NCBI GenBank assembly: GCA_003331875.1 | Contig: QOQA01000001.1 | Span: forward strand, 1 to 64,000 | Direction of reading: 5' to 3' | Length of the DNA stretch: 64,000 bases | DNA from: Cryomorphaceae bacterium | GTDB taxonomy: Bacteria > Bacteroidota > Bacteroidia > Flavobacteriales > Flavobacteriaceae | Shown: positions 17,825 through 26,339 of the stretch, piece after piece | Layout of the letters: every line of letters begins with the position of its first letter | Position numbering within the stretch: the first letter of the stretch is position 1 | The notes under the pieces: generated by a model | Told to the model about the DNA's origin: nothing | The model's database searches: none | What the model saw: only the letters and a program-made list of their open reading frames with translations | Program-made: the position numbers and the translations under genes

Positions 17825-18366
17825 TTATAATTGGGATTTTCTGGAGAATTTGCCCATAATTTATATTTCTCTCCAAAACTTATCAATTTATTTTTCCACA
17901 ATTCATCTTGAGTTTTAAATATATCATTAGAGTTATATTTTTTTAATACTAACCATGAATTTTCATCTAATTCCCTCTCAAGTTGCTCATGTTCCCAACC
18001 CGAATATCCTATAAAAAACTTAACATCATTAATTTCAACTTTATTCTGTCGAATTAGTTTGATTATTTCATTGAAATCTTTCCCCCAGTATATTTTATTC
18101 GTTATTTTTTCACTTCCTGTCACAAAACTATTTTTCTTATGAATAAAATGGATTGTATCAACACTTACAGGCCCACCATAATATATTTTGGCCTCAATAT
18201 CCTTATATTCATTGTCCAAATCACAAATTTTATAAGTTGATTTTTTATTTATAACAAATCCAATAGACCCTTCGCTATCATTTCTAGTAAGAAGAATTAC
18301 AGATCTGTTAAACTCAAGATCATTAACCAATGTATAATTGGATATTAATAAATTCCCCTTTTTCAA
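17821..18366 (-). CDS. YqgE/AlgH family protein
   Basis: UPF0301 family protein, 181 aa. Diagnostic segments are GNLLISNYTL with FNRSVILLTRNDSEGSIGFVINK near the N-terminus, then YYGGPVSVDTIHFIHKK, GYSGWEHEQLERELDENSWLV, and a C-terminal DELWKNKLISFGEKYKLWA. AlgH is linked to alginate regulation in Pseudomonas, but the biochemical role is unsettled. Its ATG overlaps the fmt stop by 4 nt, so the two are probably co-translated. Confidence 0.9.
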   Translation of the reverse strand: MKKGNLLISNYTLVNDLEFNRSVILLTRNDSEGSIGFVINKKSTYKICDLDNEYKDIEAKIYYGGPVSVDTIHFIHKKNSFVTGSEKITNKIYWGKDFNEIIKLIRQNKVEINDVKFFIGYSGWEHEQLERELDENSWLVLKKYNSNDIFKTQDELWKNKLISFGEKYKLWANSPENPNYN

Positions 18367-19295
18367 ATAAATAATATTTCTTTTCCTTGATTGCCATTTA
18401 CAAAATCACGACCACTTTGTTCTTTTTTACCTTCAACCTTAATTTTTAATACATTTATGACACCATTTTTAACTTGAATCATACAATCTTTCTTGTTTGG
18501 TAAAAGTGAGCCATTTGTATTAGTATAAATTAGTTTGGGAATAAATTCTGAGTCTATTATTTTAACCCTAATCCCATTTGACTTTATAATTGACCAGGCA
18601 CTAGGGTAAGGTGATAAACCCTTAATTAAATTTTTAATATTATTACCATTATCGTCCCATTTTATTCTTGTATTTTTTTTATCAAGCTTAGGTGCTTTTA
18701 AAAGTTCTGATTTAATTTTCGATTGAATTAGTGGTCTTAGTCCGCTTTCAATTGCTTTAATTGAATCCAAAATGAAAGTTGAACTGAGTTTTTTTAGTTT
18801 TTGGTACAGCACTTCGTATGTATCGTTTTCGTTGATATCAATCTCCTCTTGAATTATTATATCACCTGTATCAATACCATTGTTTATAAAAAAACTAGTA
18901 AGACCTGTTTTTTTTAATCCATAAATAATGGCCCAATTGATAGGCGCAGCACCCCTCAAATTAGGAAGAATTGATGCATGAATATTTATTGTGCCTATTT
19001 TTGGGATAGTCCAAATTTTTTCTGATAAAATTTTAAAAGCAACAACTACAAAAATATCTGCATTAAACCTCTTTAATTCATTAATAAAATCTTGATTATT
19101 TAAGGTCAAAGGCTGCAGAAACTCAATTCCATTCGAAACACAATAAGTTTTTACTGCACTTTTACCAATCTTTTGACCTCTACCCACTTTTTTATCTGGA
19201 ATTGTAACCACACATCGTAGATTATGGCTTGATTTATTAATAGAATGAAGACTATCTAAAGCAAAATCAGGTGTTCCCATAAAAATAATATTCAT
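18363..19295 (-). CDS. fmt: Methionyl-tRNA formyltransferase
   Basis: Transfers a formyl group from 10-formyl-THF to initiator Met-tRNA. The N-terminus MNIIFMGTPDFAL, the catalytic block INIHASILPNLRGAAPINWAI (Asn/His near 104-106) and GIDTGDIIIQEEI are intact. A C-terminal OB-like domain follows. Length (310 aa) is normal. It lies between yqgE (4-nt overlap) and the AAA ATPase (2-nt gap) in a three-gene minus-strand unit. Confidence 0.96.
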   Translation of the reverse strand: MNIIFMGTPDFALDSLHSINKSSHNLRCVVTIPDKKVGRGQKIGKSAVKTYCVSNGIEFLQPLTLNNQDFINELKRFNADIFVVVAFKILSEKIWTIPKIGTINIHASILPNLRGAAPINWAIIYGLKKTGLTSFFINNGIDTGDIIIQEEIDINENDTYEVLYQKLKKLSSTFILDSIKAIESGLRPLIQSKIKSELLKAPKLDKKNTRIKWDDNGNNIKNLIKGLSPYPSAWSIIKSNGIRVKIIDSEFIPKLIYTNTNGSLLPNKKDCMIQVKNGVINVLKIKVEGKKEQSGRDFVNGNQGKEILFI

Positions 19296-19297
19296 AA

Positions 19298-19828
19298 CTA
19301 AATCTTTAACTTTTCTAAAATAAACTCAACTCTATTTTTAATAGATTCATTTGGTAAACTTATTAAATCAATATTAAAATATTCATACGTTGAAATAATA
19401 CTCTTATTTATGATTTTACATTGATCAAAAGACTCTTCTCTTATTTCATCATTAACATAAATTTTTTCCCATGGATTAGCAATAAAGCAAAAATCATAAT
19501 TAATGCTACTTGAATTATCAATTAGTTTGTCAGGATATTTAATTCCCTTGTAGTGAAGATATGCTATCGAGTCAATGGGTCCTCTATCATAAAAAATAGT
19601 GTCTGATTTTATTTCTTTTTCATACTGATTAAATCTCAATTCAAATAATTTTTTTGTGAATTCTACAGGATTAAGGTCAAAATAGTTAATTATTCCTTGA
19701 TCTCGTTTTGATGATTTTAAATCTCTTACAATTTCTGGAAAACAGAAATAACCTCGATTTGATAGTTCTTTAACTATAGATGTTTTTCCAGTTCCAGGTC
19801 CGCCAGTTATTAAAATTTTATTAGACAT
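19298..19828 (-). CDS. P-loop ATPase, AAA_28 type
   Basis: Small nucleotide-binding protein of 176 aa with Walker A ITGGPGTGKTSIV at residues 6-18, the FPEIVRDL motif, and a Walker-B-like IFYDRGPIDSIAYL near residue 100. The layout matches AAA_28, the NadR-kinase/Ttd14-like group whose members act as small-molecule kinases or regulatory NTPases. No substrate can be assigned. It precedes fmt by 2 nt, and its 5' end is divergent from the DUF493 gene. Confidence 0.8.
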   Translation of the reverse strand: MSNKILITGGPGTGKTSIVKELSNRGYFCFPEIVRDLKSSKRDQGIINYFDLNPVEFTKKLFELRFNQYEKEIKSDTIFYDRGPIDSIAYLHYKGIKYPDKLIDNSSSINYDFCFIANPWEKIYVNDEIREESFDQCKIINKSIISTYEYFNIDLISLPNESIKNRVEFILEKLKI

Positions 19829-19870
19829 TGATGATAAAATTTTTATAAAAATAAAACTATAATTTGTTAG

Positions 19871-19878
19871 TATATTTG
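19871..19878 (+). promoter_or_regulatory. Candidate -7 element (TATATTTG) for DUF493-DUF4290-murA
   Basis: TATATTTG ends only 4 nt before the GTG start of the DUF493 gene. If used, transcription would begin at or next to the start codon (leaderless). No -33 TTG at normal spacing. Confidence 0.45.
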
Positions 19879-19882
19879 AATT

Positions 19883-20167
19883 GTGACAAAATCCTCAGAA
19901 ATTTTTTATAAAGAACTAAAAGAAAGACTTGATGAATGTCATACTTGGCCAACAAATTATCTATTTAAATTTATAGTTGAAAATACAAAAGAGAAGAGAA
20001 GTGAACTTAAATCTTTTTTTGATTCTAACACATTATCCTTAAAAGAGAGAATATCTTCAAATTCAAAATATGTTTCTTTTACAATTAGTGTTAAAGTTCC
20101 ATCAGCAGATAACGTAATTAAAATATATAAAGCCGTTTCTAAAATAGAGGGAATAATATCTCTTTAG
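19883..20167 (+). CDS. DUF493 family protein (YbeD-like)
   Basis: A 94-aa alpha/beta protein of the DUF493/UPF0250 family with the family's TWPTNYLFKFIV segment and the C-terminal VKVPSADNVIKIYKAVSKIEGI. In enterobacteria YbeD sits near lipoate genes and has an ACT/regulatory-like ferredoxin fold; function remains unassigned. The start is GTG (19883). It is 27 nt upstream of DUF4290-murA on the same strand. Confidence 0.85.
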   Translation: MTKSSEIFYKELKERLDECHTWPTNYLFKFIVENTKEKRSELKSFFDSNTLSLKERISSNSKYVSFTISVKVPSADNVIKIYKAVSKIEGIISL

Positions 20168-20194
20168 TAAAAAAAATCTATTATTTTTGAGGGA

Positions 20195-20833
20195 ATGATT
20201 GATTCCTTAGAGTACAACAGTGAAAGAGTTAATTTGATTATCCCCGAGTATGGAAGACATATTCAAAAAATGGTTAATCAAGCAGTCGAATGTAAGAACA
20301 AGTCTGAAAGAAACGATATGGCAAAGGCCATTATTGGAGTAATGGGTAACTTAAATCCTCACTTAAGAGATGTTGCTGATTTTCAGCATAAACTTTGGGA
20401 TCAACTCTTCATAATGTCTGAGTTCAAGCTTGATGCAGATTCACCTTTTAACAAACCAGAGAAAGAGTTACTAGAGGAGAAACCACAAAAGTTAAATTAT
20501 CCTCAAAATTATCCAAAGTATAGATTTTATGGAAATAATATAAAAAAGATGGTTGATGTGGCAACTAATTGGGAAGAGGGTGAGCTAAAGGAGAAATTGA
20601 TTTATGTCATAGCAAATCATATGAAAAAATGCTTTTTAACTTGGAACAAAGATACAGTTGAAGATAAAGTAATTTTTCAGCACTTATTAGAGTTGTCTAA
20701 CGGAAAAATCCAACTAGATGATAACTCAAAACCATTAACGCAATCAAAGGATTTGATTATAATGTCCAATAAAAGATTTACAAAGTCATCAAAAAAGGGT
20801 AAAAAACCTTATCGAAATTATAAAAGGAAGTAA
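20195..20833 (+). CDS. DUF4290 domain protein
   Basis: A 212-aa Bacteroidota-specific protein. The conserved N-terminal region reads LIIPEYGRHIQKMVNQAV, followed by MGNLNPHLRDVADFQHKLWDQLFIMS, and the protein ends in a very basic tail (SKKGKKPYRNYKRK). It is soluble, with no signal or membrane segment. It shares one nucleotide with the murA start (TAATG), so expression is coupled to peptidoglycan synthesis. This DUF4290-murA pairing is conserved across Bacteroidota. Biochemical role unknown; the basic tail suggests nucleic-acid or membrane-surface contact. Confidence 0.88.
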   Translation: MIDSLEYNSERVNLIIPEYGRHIQKMVNQAVECKNKSERNDMAKAIIGVMGNLNPHLRDVADFQHKLWDQLFIMSEFKLDADSPFNKPEKELLEEKPQKLNYPQNYPKYRFYGNNIKKMVDVATNWEEGELKEKLIYVIANHMKKCFLTWNKDTVEDKVIFQHLLELSNGKIQLDDNSKPLTQSKDLIIMSNKRFTKSSKKGKKPYRNYKRK

Positions 20834-22143
20834 TGAGCTCTTTTGAGGTAATTGGTGGAAAAAAATTATCCGGCACCATTCATCCACAGGGCGCCAAAAA
20901 TGAAGCCTTACAAATTATTTGCGCTGTTTTATTATCAAATGAAAGGATAATAATAAGAAATGTTCCAGATATAATTGATGTAAACAAACTTATTGATTTA
21001 TTAAAATCACTCGGCGTCAAGGTAAAGAAAACCTCAAAAGGCACTTTTGAATTTCAATCAAATGATATTAATTTAAATTATTTGAATTCTGAGGATTTTG
21101 AATTAAAAGGAAAAAGTTTGAGAGGTTCAATAATGATTGTTGGACCATTATTGGCAAGATTTGGTATAGCATCAATTCCCAGGCCAGGAGGAGATAAAAT
21201 TGGTCGAAGAAGACTAGATACTCATTTTGAAAACTTGATCAAATTAGGCGGTAATTTCACATACGATAAGGAAAATAAGAAATATAAAATTGAGAGCAAT
21301 AGATTAAAGGGTTGTAAAATTTTGTTGGACCAACCCTCTGTTACAGGAACAGCTAACATTATTATGTCATCAGTGCTTGCTGATGGAGAAACCACTATAT
21401 ATAATGCCGCATGCGAGCCATATATTCAACAATTGTGTTCAATGTTGAATTCAATGGGAGCTTCAATTAGTGGTATTGGATCTAATTTATTATATATAAA
21501 AGGTGTAGATAAACTTGGAGGTTGTTCACATACTATCCAGCCAGATATTATAGAAATTGGAAGTTGGATTGGATTGGCAGCATTGACAAGAAGTGAATTA
21601 ACTATTAAGAATGTTAATATTGAATCATTAGAACAAATACTTTCAGTTTTTTCAAAAATAGGAGTAAAACATAGCATAAATGGAAATGATATAACAATTC
21701 CAGCTCATAAAAATGGCTATCAAATTCAAAATAATATTGATGGTAGTATACTTACTATTTCAGATGGTCCATGGCCACTCTTCTCCCCTGATTTAATAAG
21801 TATAATTCTTGTAGTTGCTACTCAAGCTAGAGGAAGTGTTTTGATTCATCAAAAAATGTTTGAAAGTCGCTTGTTTTTCGTGGATAAATTAATTGACATG
21901 GGCGCTAAAATTATACTATGTGATCCCCATAGAGCTGTTGTTATTGGTCATAATTTTAAGTCAAGATTAAAAGCTACTAAAATGTCATCACCAGACATTA
22001 GGGCTGGAATATCTTTATTAATTGCAGCTTTATCTGCAAAGGGTACCAGTGTTATTAATAATATTGAGCAAATTGATAGGGGATATGAGATGATTGATGA
22101 TAGACTATCTTCAATAGGAGCAAAGATCAAACGAATTATTTAA
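20833..22143 (+). CDS. murA: UDP-N-acetylglucosamine 1-carboxyvinyltransferase (MurA, Asp-type)
   Basis: First committed step of peptidoglycan synthesis, adding enolpyruvate from PEP to UDP-GlcNAc. It has the EPSP-synthase-like two-domain fold (436 aa), GAKNEALQIICAVLLSNE at the N-terminus, and the catalytic loop at about residue 117. That loop reads PRPGGDKIGRRRLDTH where E. coli has the Cys115 loop, so Asp replaces the cysteine alkylated by fosfomycin. This substitution is known in other lineages to give intrinsic fosfomycin resistance. It is translationally coupled to DUF4290. The 3' end overlaps the convergent DUF2805 gene by 8 bp. Confidence 0.96.
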   Translation: MSSFEVIGGKKLSGTIHPQGAKNEALQIICAVLLSNERIIIRNVPDIIDVNKLIDLLKSLGVKVKKTSKGTFEFQSNDINLNYLNSEDFELKGKSLRGSIMIVGPLLARFGIASIPRPGGDKIGRRRLDTHFENLIKLGGNFTYDKENKKYKIESNRLKGCKILLDQPSVTGTANIIMSSVLADGETTIYNAACEPYIQQLCSMLNSMGASISGIGSNLLYIKGVDKLGGCSHTIQPDIIEIGSWIGLAALTRSELTIKNVNIESLEQILSVFSKIGVKHSINGNDITIPAHKNGYQIQNNIDGSILTISDGPWPLFSPDLISIILVVATQARGSVLIHQKMFESRLFFVDKLIDMGAKIILCDPHRAVVIGHNFKSRLKATKMSSPDIRAGISLLIAALSAKGTSVINNIEQIDRGYEMIDDRLSSIGAKIKRII

Positions 22144-22405
22144 ACTTATTATTAGAAATATTTCTCTGTCTACTACATTTAAATCTTAAAAACTCCAACC
22201 CCTTTTTTTCACGTACTTTTTGATGTTTTGTATATCTTCCACTAACTCTTTTTCTCCAAAGCTTAAAGCTCGATTGTTTCAAATTTTTCCTCATGATTTT
22301 TATGACTTCACTCTCATCAATTCCAAATTGATTTTTAATGGCATCGAAAGTTGTCCTGTCCTCCCATGCCATTTCAATAATTCGATCAGTCTTGCGAATA
22401 TCCAT
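22136..22405 (-). CDS. DUF2805 / TIGR03643 family protein
   Basis: A small basic protein (89 aa) matching the TIGR03643/DUF2805 pattern: RIIEMAWEDRTTFDAIKNQFGIDESEVIKIMR followed by FKLWRKRVSGRYTKHQK. The N-terminal half looks like a helix-turn-helix, so DNA binding is plausible. Members commonly lie beside cryptochrome/photolyase genes, as here. The start codon shares one nucleotide with the stop of the cryptochrome gene (position 22405). It could be a light-repair regulator, but that is inference from position. Confidence 0.82.
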   Translation of the reverse strand: MDIRKTDRIIEMAWEDRTTFDAIKNQFGIDESEVIKIMRKNLKQSSFKLWRKRVSGRYTKHQKVREKKGLEFLRFKCSRQRNISNNKFK

Positions 22406-23874
22406 TAACTAATTGTTTTAAGATAATTATGAGAAGTAAGAGTAATGCTTTCTTTTTTTTCAGTCTTCATTCTATCATATGTACTTACAAGCATTCGCAT
22501 TCTTGGATTTGTTAAAAAAAAATCTCTTTGCTTGTTAATGAAATTCCAAAAAAGAGAGTCCCAAATAGGACACCAATCACCTTTTTTATAATTACTCATT
22601 TTTAACACATAGCTACTCCCACTGATGTATGGTTTTGTTGACATTAATCCACCATCAGCAAATTGACTCATTCCATAGACATTTGGCACCATTACCCAAT
22701 CATAAGAGTCAATAAATAGTTCCATGAACCATCTGTATACGTAATTAGGATCAAATTCACACAAAAGCATAAAATTCCCAATAATCATCAATCTTTCAAT
22801 GTGATTAGCATAGCCTGATTTATTTATTTTTAAAATTGTATCATCAACAGGTTCTATCCCAGTGGTTCCGTCATAAAATGATGCAGGTATTTTTCTTTTA
22901 AACCCCCAAAAGTTTCTTGTTCTTTCATCACTTCCTTTAGCAATGTAAACACCTCTGATAAACTCTCTCCATCCAATTATTTGTCTTACAAAGCCTTCAC
23001 AAGAATTTAATCTAATATTATGTCTTTTATAAAATTCAACTGATTTAATCATGATTAGTTTTGGATCTATTAATCCTGAATTAATAATGGGAGATAATAG
23101 ACTGTGATTTAAAACAGATTTTTCTTTGACAACAGCATCTTCGTAGGGTCCAAAATCATCATACCTTTCCACTAAAAAAGACTCAAACCAATCATCTGCA
23201 GTTTTAAAATCATATGGATAAATTTTTGAAGAATTTACTTCACCATAATTACTTTCAAAATAATCATCAATATATTTTTTTGCAGATTCAAAATCACTGT
23301 TTTTCTTTACATAATTTACAACTGGTGGATCTTTATCTTTGGGATACTTTTCTCTATTTAAGTCATCATATGTCCATTTTCCTCCTTCAGGATTTCCATC
23401 CACCATTAAAAGGTCAAATTTTGATCTTTGAGATTTATAAAAGCTTGTTTGAAAAAACTTTTTTTTATCAGATCTAAAAAACGAATCAAGTTCAAATTTC
23501 TTAGTTATAAACAATTGATTCTCGTAAATATTAATTTTTACATTATTTTTTGAACATACACTAACAATTCTTTTTTCTAACCAATTATCTTCAGGATCAT
23601 AGATATTTATTGATGTGATAGATTTTTTTTTCTCTAGAAATACTCTAATATCAGAAATGTCATCATAACTATTTATGTACTCTGTATCAATATTTTTTGA
23701 CCTTAAAAAACTTTCATATTTTTTCATGGACATTCTATGAAAGAGTATTTTTTGTTTGTGAAAATTAAAATGATTAAAAAAAAGAAATTCTTCAATTAAG
23801 AAAGTTTTTTTTGAATTATTGATAAATTCACCTTCTCTAAACAGTTGATTTGGAAAAATAATGTTTACCTCCAT
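22405..23874 (-). CDS. Cryptochrome/photolyase-related protein (DPRP/FeS-BCP-like)
   Basis: A 489-aa member of the deoxyribodipyrimidine photolyase-related (PF04244) group, which includes bacterial (6-4) photolyases such as Agrobacterium PhrB. The N-terminal antenna-type domain starts VNIIFPNQLF. The FAD region contains FVRQIIGWREFIRG, HIERLMIIGNFMLL and VMVPNVYGMSQFADGG. In PhrB four cysteines hold a 4Fe-4S cluster. Here the segment after KMSN is shortened to YKKGDWCPIW, keeping one cysteine, and the earlier cysteine position before HIERLM is also not Cys, so the cluster is probably absent. DNA repair versus photosensory role is open. Confidence 0.88.
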   Translation of the reverse strand: MEVNIIFPNQLFREGEFINNSKKTFLIEEFLFFNHFNFHKQKILFHRMSMKKYESFLRSKNIDTEYINSYDDISDIRVFLEKKKSITSINIYDPEDNWLEKRIVSVCSKNNVKINIYENQLFITKKFELDSFFRSDKKKFFQTSFYKSQRSKFDLLMVDGNPEGGKWTYDDLNREKYPKDKDPPVVNYVKKNSDFESAKKYIDDYFESNYGEVNSSKIYPYDFKTADDWFESFLVERYDDFGPYEDAVVKEKSVLNHSLLSPIINSGLIDPKLIMIKSVEFYKRHNIRLNSCEGFVRQIIGWREFIRGVYIAKGSDERTRNFWGFKRKIPASFYDGTTGIEPVDDTILKINKSGYANHIERLMIIGNFMLLCEFDPNYVYRWFMELFIDSYDWVMVPNVYGMSQFADGGLMSTKPYISGSSYVLKMSNYKKGDWCPIWDSLFWNFINKQRDFFLTNPRMRMLVSTYDRMKTEKKESITLTSHNYLKTIS

Positions 23875-23876
23875 TT

Positions 23877-25163
23877 CTAACTTACAGCTTCTTTATACGT
23901 TTCTAAGCACCTCTGTCTTGCAAATTTATGGTCAACAATTGGTTCTTCCTTATAATCACTTGGAAGCCATTTTTTAATGTAAGTACCCAGTTTGTCAAAT
24001 TTTTTCTGTTGCTCATATGGATTGAATATTCTAAAATAGGGTGCCGCATCAACACCACATCCAGCAACCCATTGCCAATTCCCAACATTACTAGATTGTT
24101 CATAGTCGAATAACATATCTGAAAAATACTTCTCTCCCAATCTCCAATCAATAAGAAGATGTTTACATAGAAAACTAGCTACAATCATTCTGACTCTATT
24201 ATGCATAAAACCGGTTGAATTTAGCTCATTCATTCCTGCATCTACTATTGGATATCCTGTTTTACCTTCACACCAAAGCTTAAATTCTTCCATATTATTC
24301 CTCCACTTAACTCTCTCATATTTTTCTTTGAATGATATTTTGGTTGTTTTAGGAAAGTGCCAAAGTATTTGCATAAAAAACTCTCGCCAAATTAATTCTT
24401 TCAAAAAGGTTTTGTCAAAAGCTTTATCAGACTGTTTAACCGCCTTCCTTATACTTATATTACCAAATCTAAGAAATACTCCAATTTTAGAGGTATTATC
24501 TAGATAAGGGAAGTTTCTTGTTTCACTGTATTCTTCAATTATTTGTTTGGTAAAACGGAGTTTAGGTGAACTAATAGTATCGTTGCTAAAATTTAATTTA
24601 ACATCATCATGTTCAAAAAAGTCCCTGTCAGTTAAGTTATTTAATAAGTCTTCCGATTTATATTCTTTAACTTTTTCTTTTAAAAACTTTTCCATCCATT
24701 TTCTAGAATATGGTGTATAAACCACGTATGGTTTTCCATCATTCTTAGTAACTTCATCTTGTTCAAAAATCACTTGATCTTTAAAGCCTTTAAAACTTAT
24801 AGAATTCTCTAAGAATAAATTATTTATGGAGTCATCTCTTTTTGTAGCATAAGGCTCATAATCTTTGTTGTAATAAACTGCAGAAATTTTTTTTATTTTT
24901 ATTAATGACTTAAATATTTCTAGAGGTTTTCCCTTGAAAGTGAATATTTTTTTATTTATTTTTTTCAGCTCTAAATTCAATTTTTCTATTGAACGGAAGA
25001 TGTGTTTTAGACGATGATCATTTGTCTTAATCTTATCAATGATGTCACTATCATAAATGAATATTGGTATAACTGAATTAGATTCATTTAATGCTTTATA
25101 AAGAGCGTGGTTATCATCCAGTCTAAGATCTCTTCTAAACCAAAAAATTACTGAATTTCCCAA
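23877..25163 (-). CDS. phrB: Deoxyribodipyrimidine photolyase
   Basis: FAD-dependent photolyase that splits UV-induced pyrimidine dimers using blue light. The N-terminal antenna domain starts VIFWFRRDLRLDDNHAL. The FAD domain holds FLRFGNISIR, ELIWREFFMQILWHFP, GYPIVDAGMNELNSTGFMHNR and a C-terminal GNWQWVAGCGVDAAPYFRIFNP, all standard for CPD photolyases. The track starts at ATG 25199, inside the SDR gene. A TTG at 25163, just after the SDR stop, gives MGNSVIFWFRRDLR and is preferred, but not proven. It is third in the five-gene light cluster. Confidence 0.93.
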   Translation of the reverse strand: MGNSVIFWFRRDLRLDDNHALYKALNESNSVIPIFIYDSDIIDKIKTNDHRLKHIFRSIEKLNLELKKINKKIFTFKGKPLEIFKSLIKIKKISAVYYNKDYEPYATKRDDSINNLFLENSISFKGFKDQVIFEQDEVTKNDGKPYVVYTPYSRKWMEKFLKEKVKEYKSEDLLNNLTDRDFFEHDDVKLNFSNDTISSPKLRFTKQIIEEYSETRNFPYLDNTSKIGVFLRFGNISIRKAVKQSDKAFDKTFLKELIWREFFMQILWHFPKTTKISFKEKYERVKWRNNMEEFKLWCEGKTGYPIVDAGMNELNSTGFMHNRVRMIVASFLCKHLLIDWRLGEKYFSDMLFDYEQSSNVGNWQWVAGCGVDAAPYFRIFNPYEQQKKFDKLGTYIKKWLPSDYKEEPIVDHKFARQRCLETYKEAVS

Positions 25164-25164
25164 T

Positions 25165-25854
25165 TTAAGATAGGGTGGAGGTTCCGCCATCAACTCCAAT
25201 AACTTGTCCAGTCATCCAGCTAGATTTTTCTGATAAAAGAAAATTTATTGTTTCTGCAATATCAGTAGAGTTACCAACCCTTTTTAAGGGGTGCTTCTGA
25301 GCAGATTTTTCAATTTTCAAATCATTATTAAGAAATCGATTGGCAAGTGGTGTATCCACAATTGATGGGGCCACAGCATTTACCCTTATTTTGGGTGCAT
25401 ATTCTGCAGCAAGAGATTTAGTCAACCCTTCTATAGCTCCCTTTGAAGCTGAAACACTTGAGTGAAATGGCATACCTCTTTGGACAGCAACAGTGCTCAT
25501 TAAAACTATACTGCTGTAATTTGATGCCATAAGCTTGGGCATCACTGTTTTTAAAACTTTGATCAATGAAATTAAATTAATTTCTAAATCTTGTTTAAAT
25601 GCCTCTATAGAAAGGCCTTTAAAAGGTCTTAAGTTTATGCTTCCAGGAAGGTATACAAATCCATGTATTTCATCAGGGATTAACGAGTTGTCAAACTCAT
25701 CATTTAATGCATCAAATTTTATAAAATTAATATTTTCTGATTGCAGTTGATCATTAGTTCTACATGCAACATACACATTAAAATCTTTGTTTAGTATTTT
25801 GACTAATGGTAGTCCAATTCCATAAGAACCACCAATCATTAGTATATTTTTCAT
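25165..25854 (-). CDS. SDR-family protein lacking the catalytic tyrosine
   Basis: Rossmann-fold short-chain dehydrogenase/reductase relative, 229 aa. The nucleotide-binding loop GGSYGIGLPL is at residue 8 on, and VLMSTVAVQRG supplies the conserved Ser strand. The YxxxK motif reads V-S-A-S-K within FHSSVSASKGAIEGL: the Lys is present but the Tyr is Val. The C-terminus VIGVDGGTSTLS is standard. It is therefore either an atypical reductase or a binding protein. Similar photolyase-linked SDRs in Bacteroidota have, as far as I recall, the same gap. It overlaps the SRPBCC gene by 4 nt. Confidence 0.85.
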   Translation of the reverse strand: MKNILMIGGSYGIGLPLVKILNKDFNVYVACRTNDQLQSENINFIKFDALNDEFDNSLIPDEIHGFVYLPGSINLRPFKGLSIEAFKQDLEINLISLIKVLKTVMPKLMASNYSSIVLMSTVAVQRGMPFHSSVSASKGAIEGLTKSLAAEYAPKIRVNAVAPSIVDTPLANRFLNNDLKIEKSAQKHPLKRVGNSTDIAETINFLLSEKSSWMTGQVIGVDGGTSTLS

Positions 25855-26315
25855 CTTAATTCTCCAAATAATTCGTTTAACTTATTACCTCTGTATTCAA
25901 AAATACGGCCAAGTTTTTTTTTGACTATTAATGAATTCACAATGTAACCTATAATTCCTAAAGGAATTTTGTAGTGAATTACGTCTTCCATCTCAATTCC
26001 ACCATCAATTTCTTTAATAAAATGTTTATGATGCCAAAGAGAGTATGGACCAAACCTTTGCTCATCAACAAAATATTTTTTGTCAGAGACGTGAGTAATT
26101 TCAGTAACCCATTTAAGAGGAACTTTAAACAATGGAGTTACAGTATATTGAATTATTTGACCTGGATATATTTTTTTGTAATCACAATCAATTATATTAA
26201 AATTCATTTCATCCGGAGTTATCTCTTTTAAATTTTTAGGGTCTGATAGGAAATCCCAAGCAGTTTGAACTGTAATTGGGAGCTTTTGTTTGGTGTGAAG
26301 TTTAAAAATTTTCAT
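25851..26315 (-). CDS. SRPBCC family ligand-binding protein
   Basis: Bet v1/START-like protein of 154 aa. KLPITVQTAWDFLSDPKNLKEITPDEMNF is the typical N-terminus, followed by VTPLFKVPLKWVTEITHV, GPYSLWHHKHF and a C-terminal helix. It probably binds a hydrophobic small molecule. It is first in the photolyase cluster, and its stop overlaps the SDR start (ATGA). The track start (ATG 26345) would run into the divergent DUF2911 gene; ATG 26315 gives MKIFKLHTKQKLPI and is chosen. Confidence 0.82.
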   Translation of the reverse strand: MKIFKLHTKQKLPITVQTAWDFLSDPKNLKEITPDEMNFNIIDCDYKKIYPGQIIQYTVTPLFKVPLKWVTEITHVSDKKYFVDEQRFGPYSLWHHKHFIKEIDGGIEMEDVIHYKIPLGIIGYIVNSLIVKKKLGRIFEYRGNKLNELFGELR

Positions 26316-26339
26316 AATATTGAAACATAAACAAAAGTC

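Noticed and set aside
23903-24151. Minus-strand 82-aa ORF inside the photolyase gene
   Set aside because: It is an alternative frame of conserved photolyase sequence, with no independent start signal.
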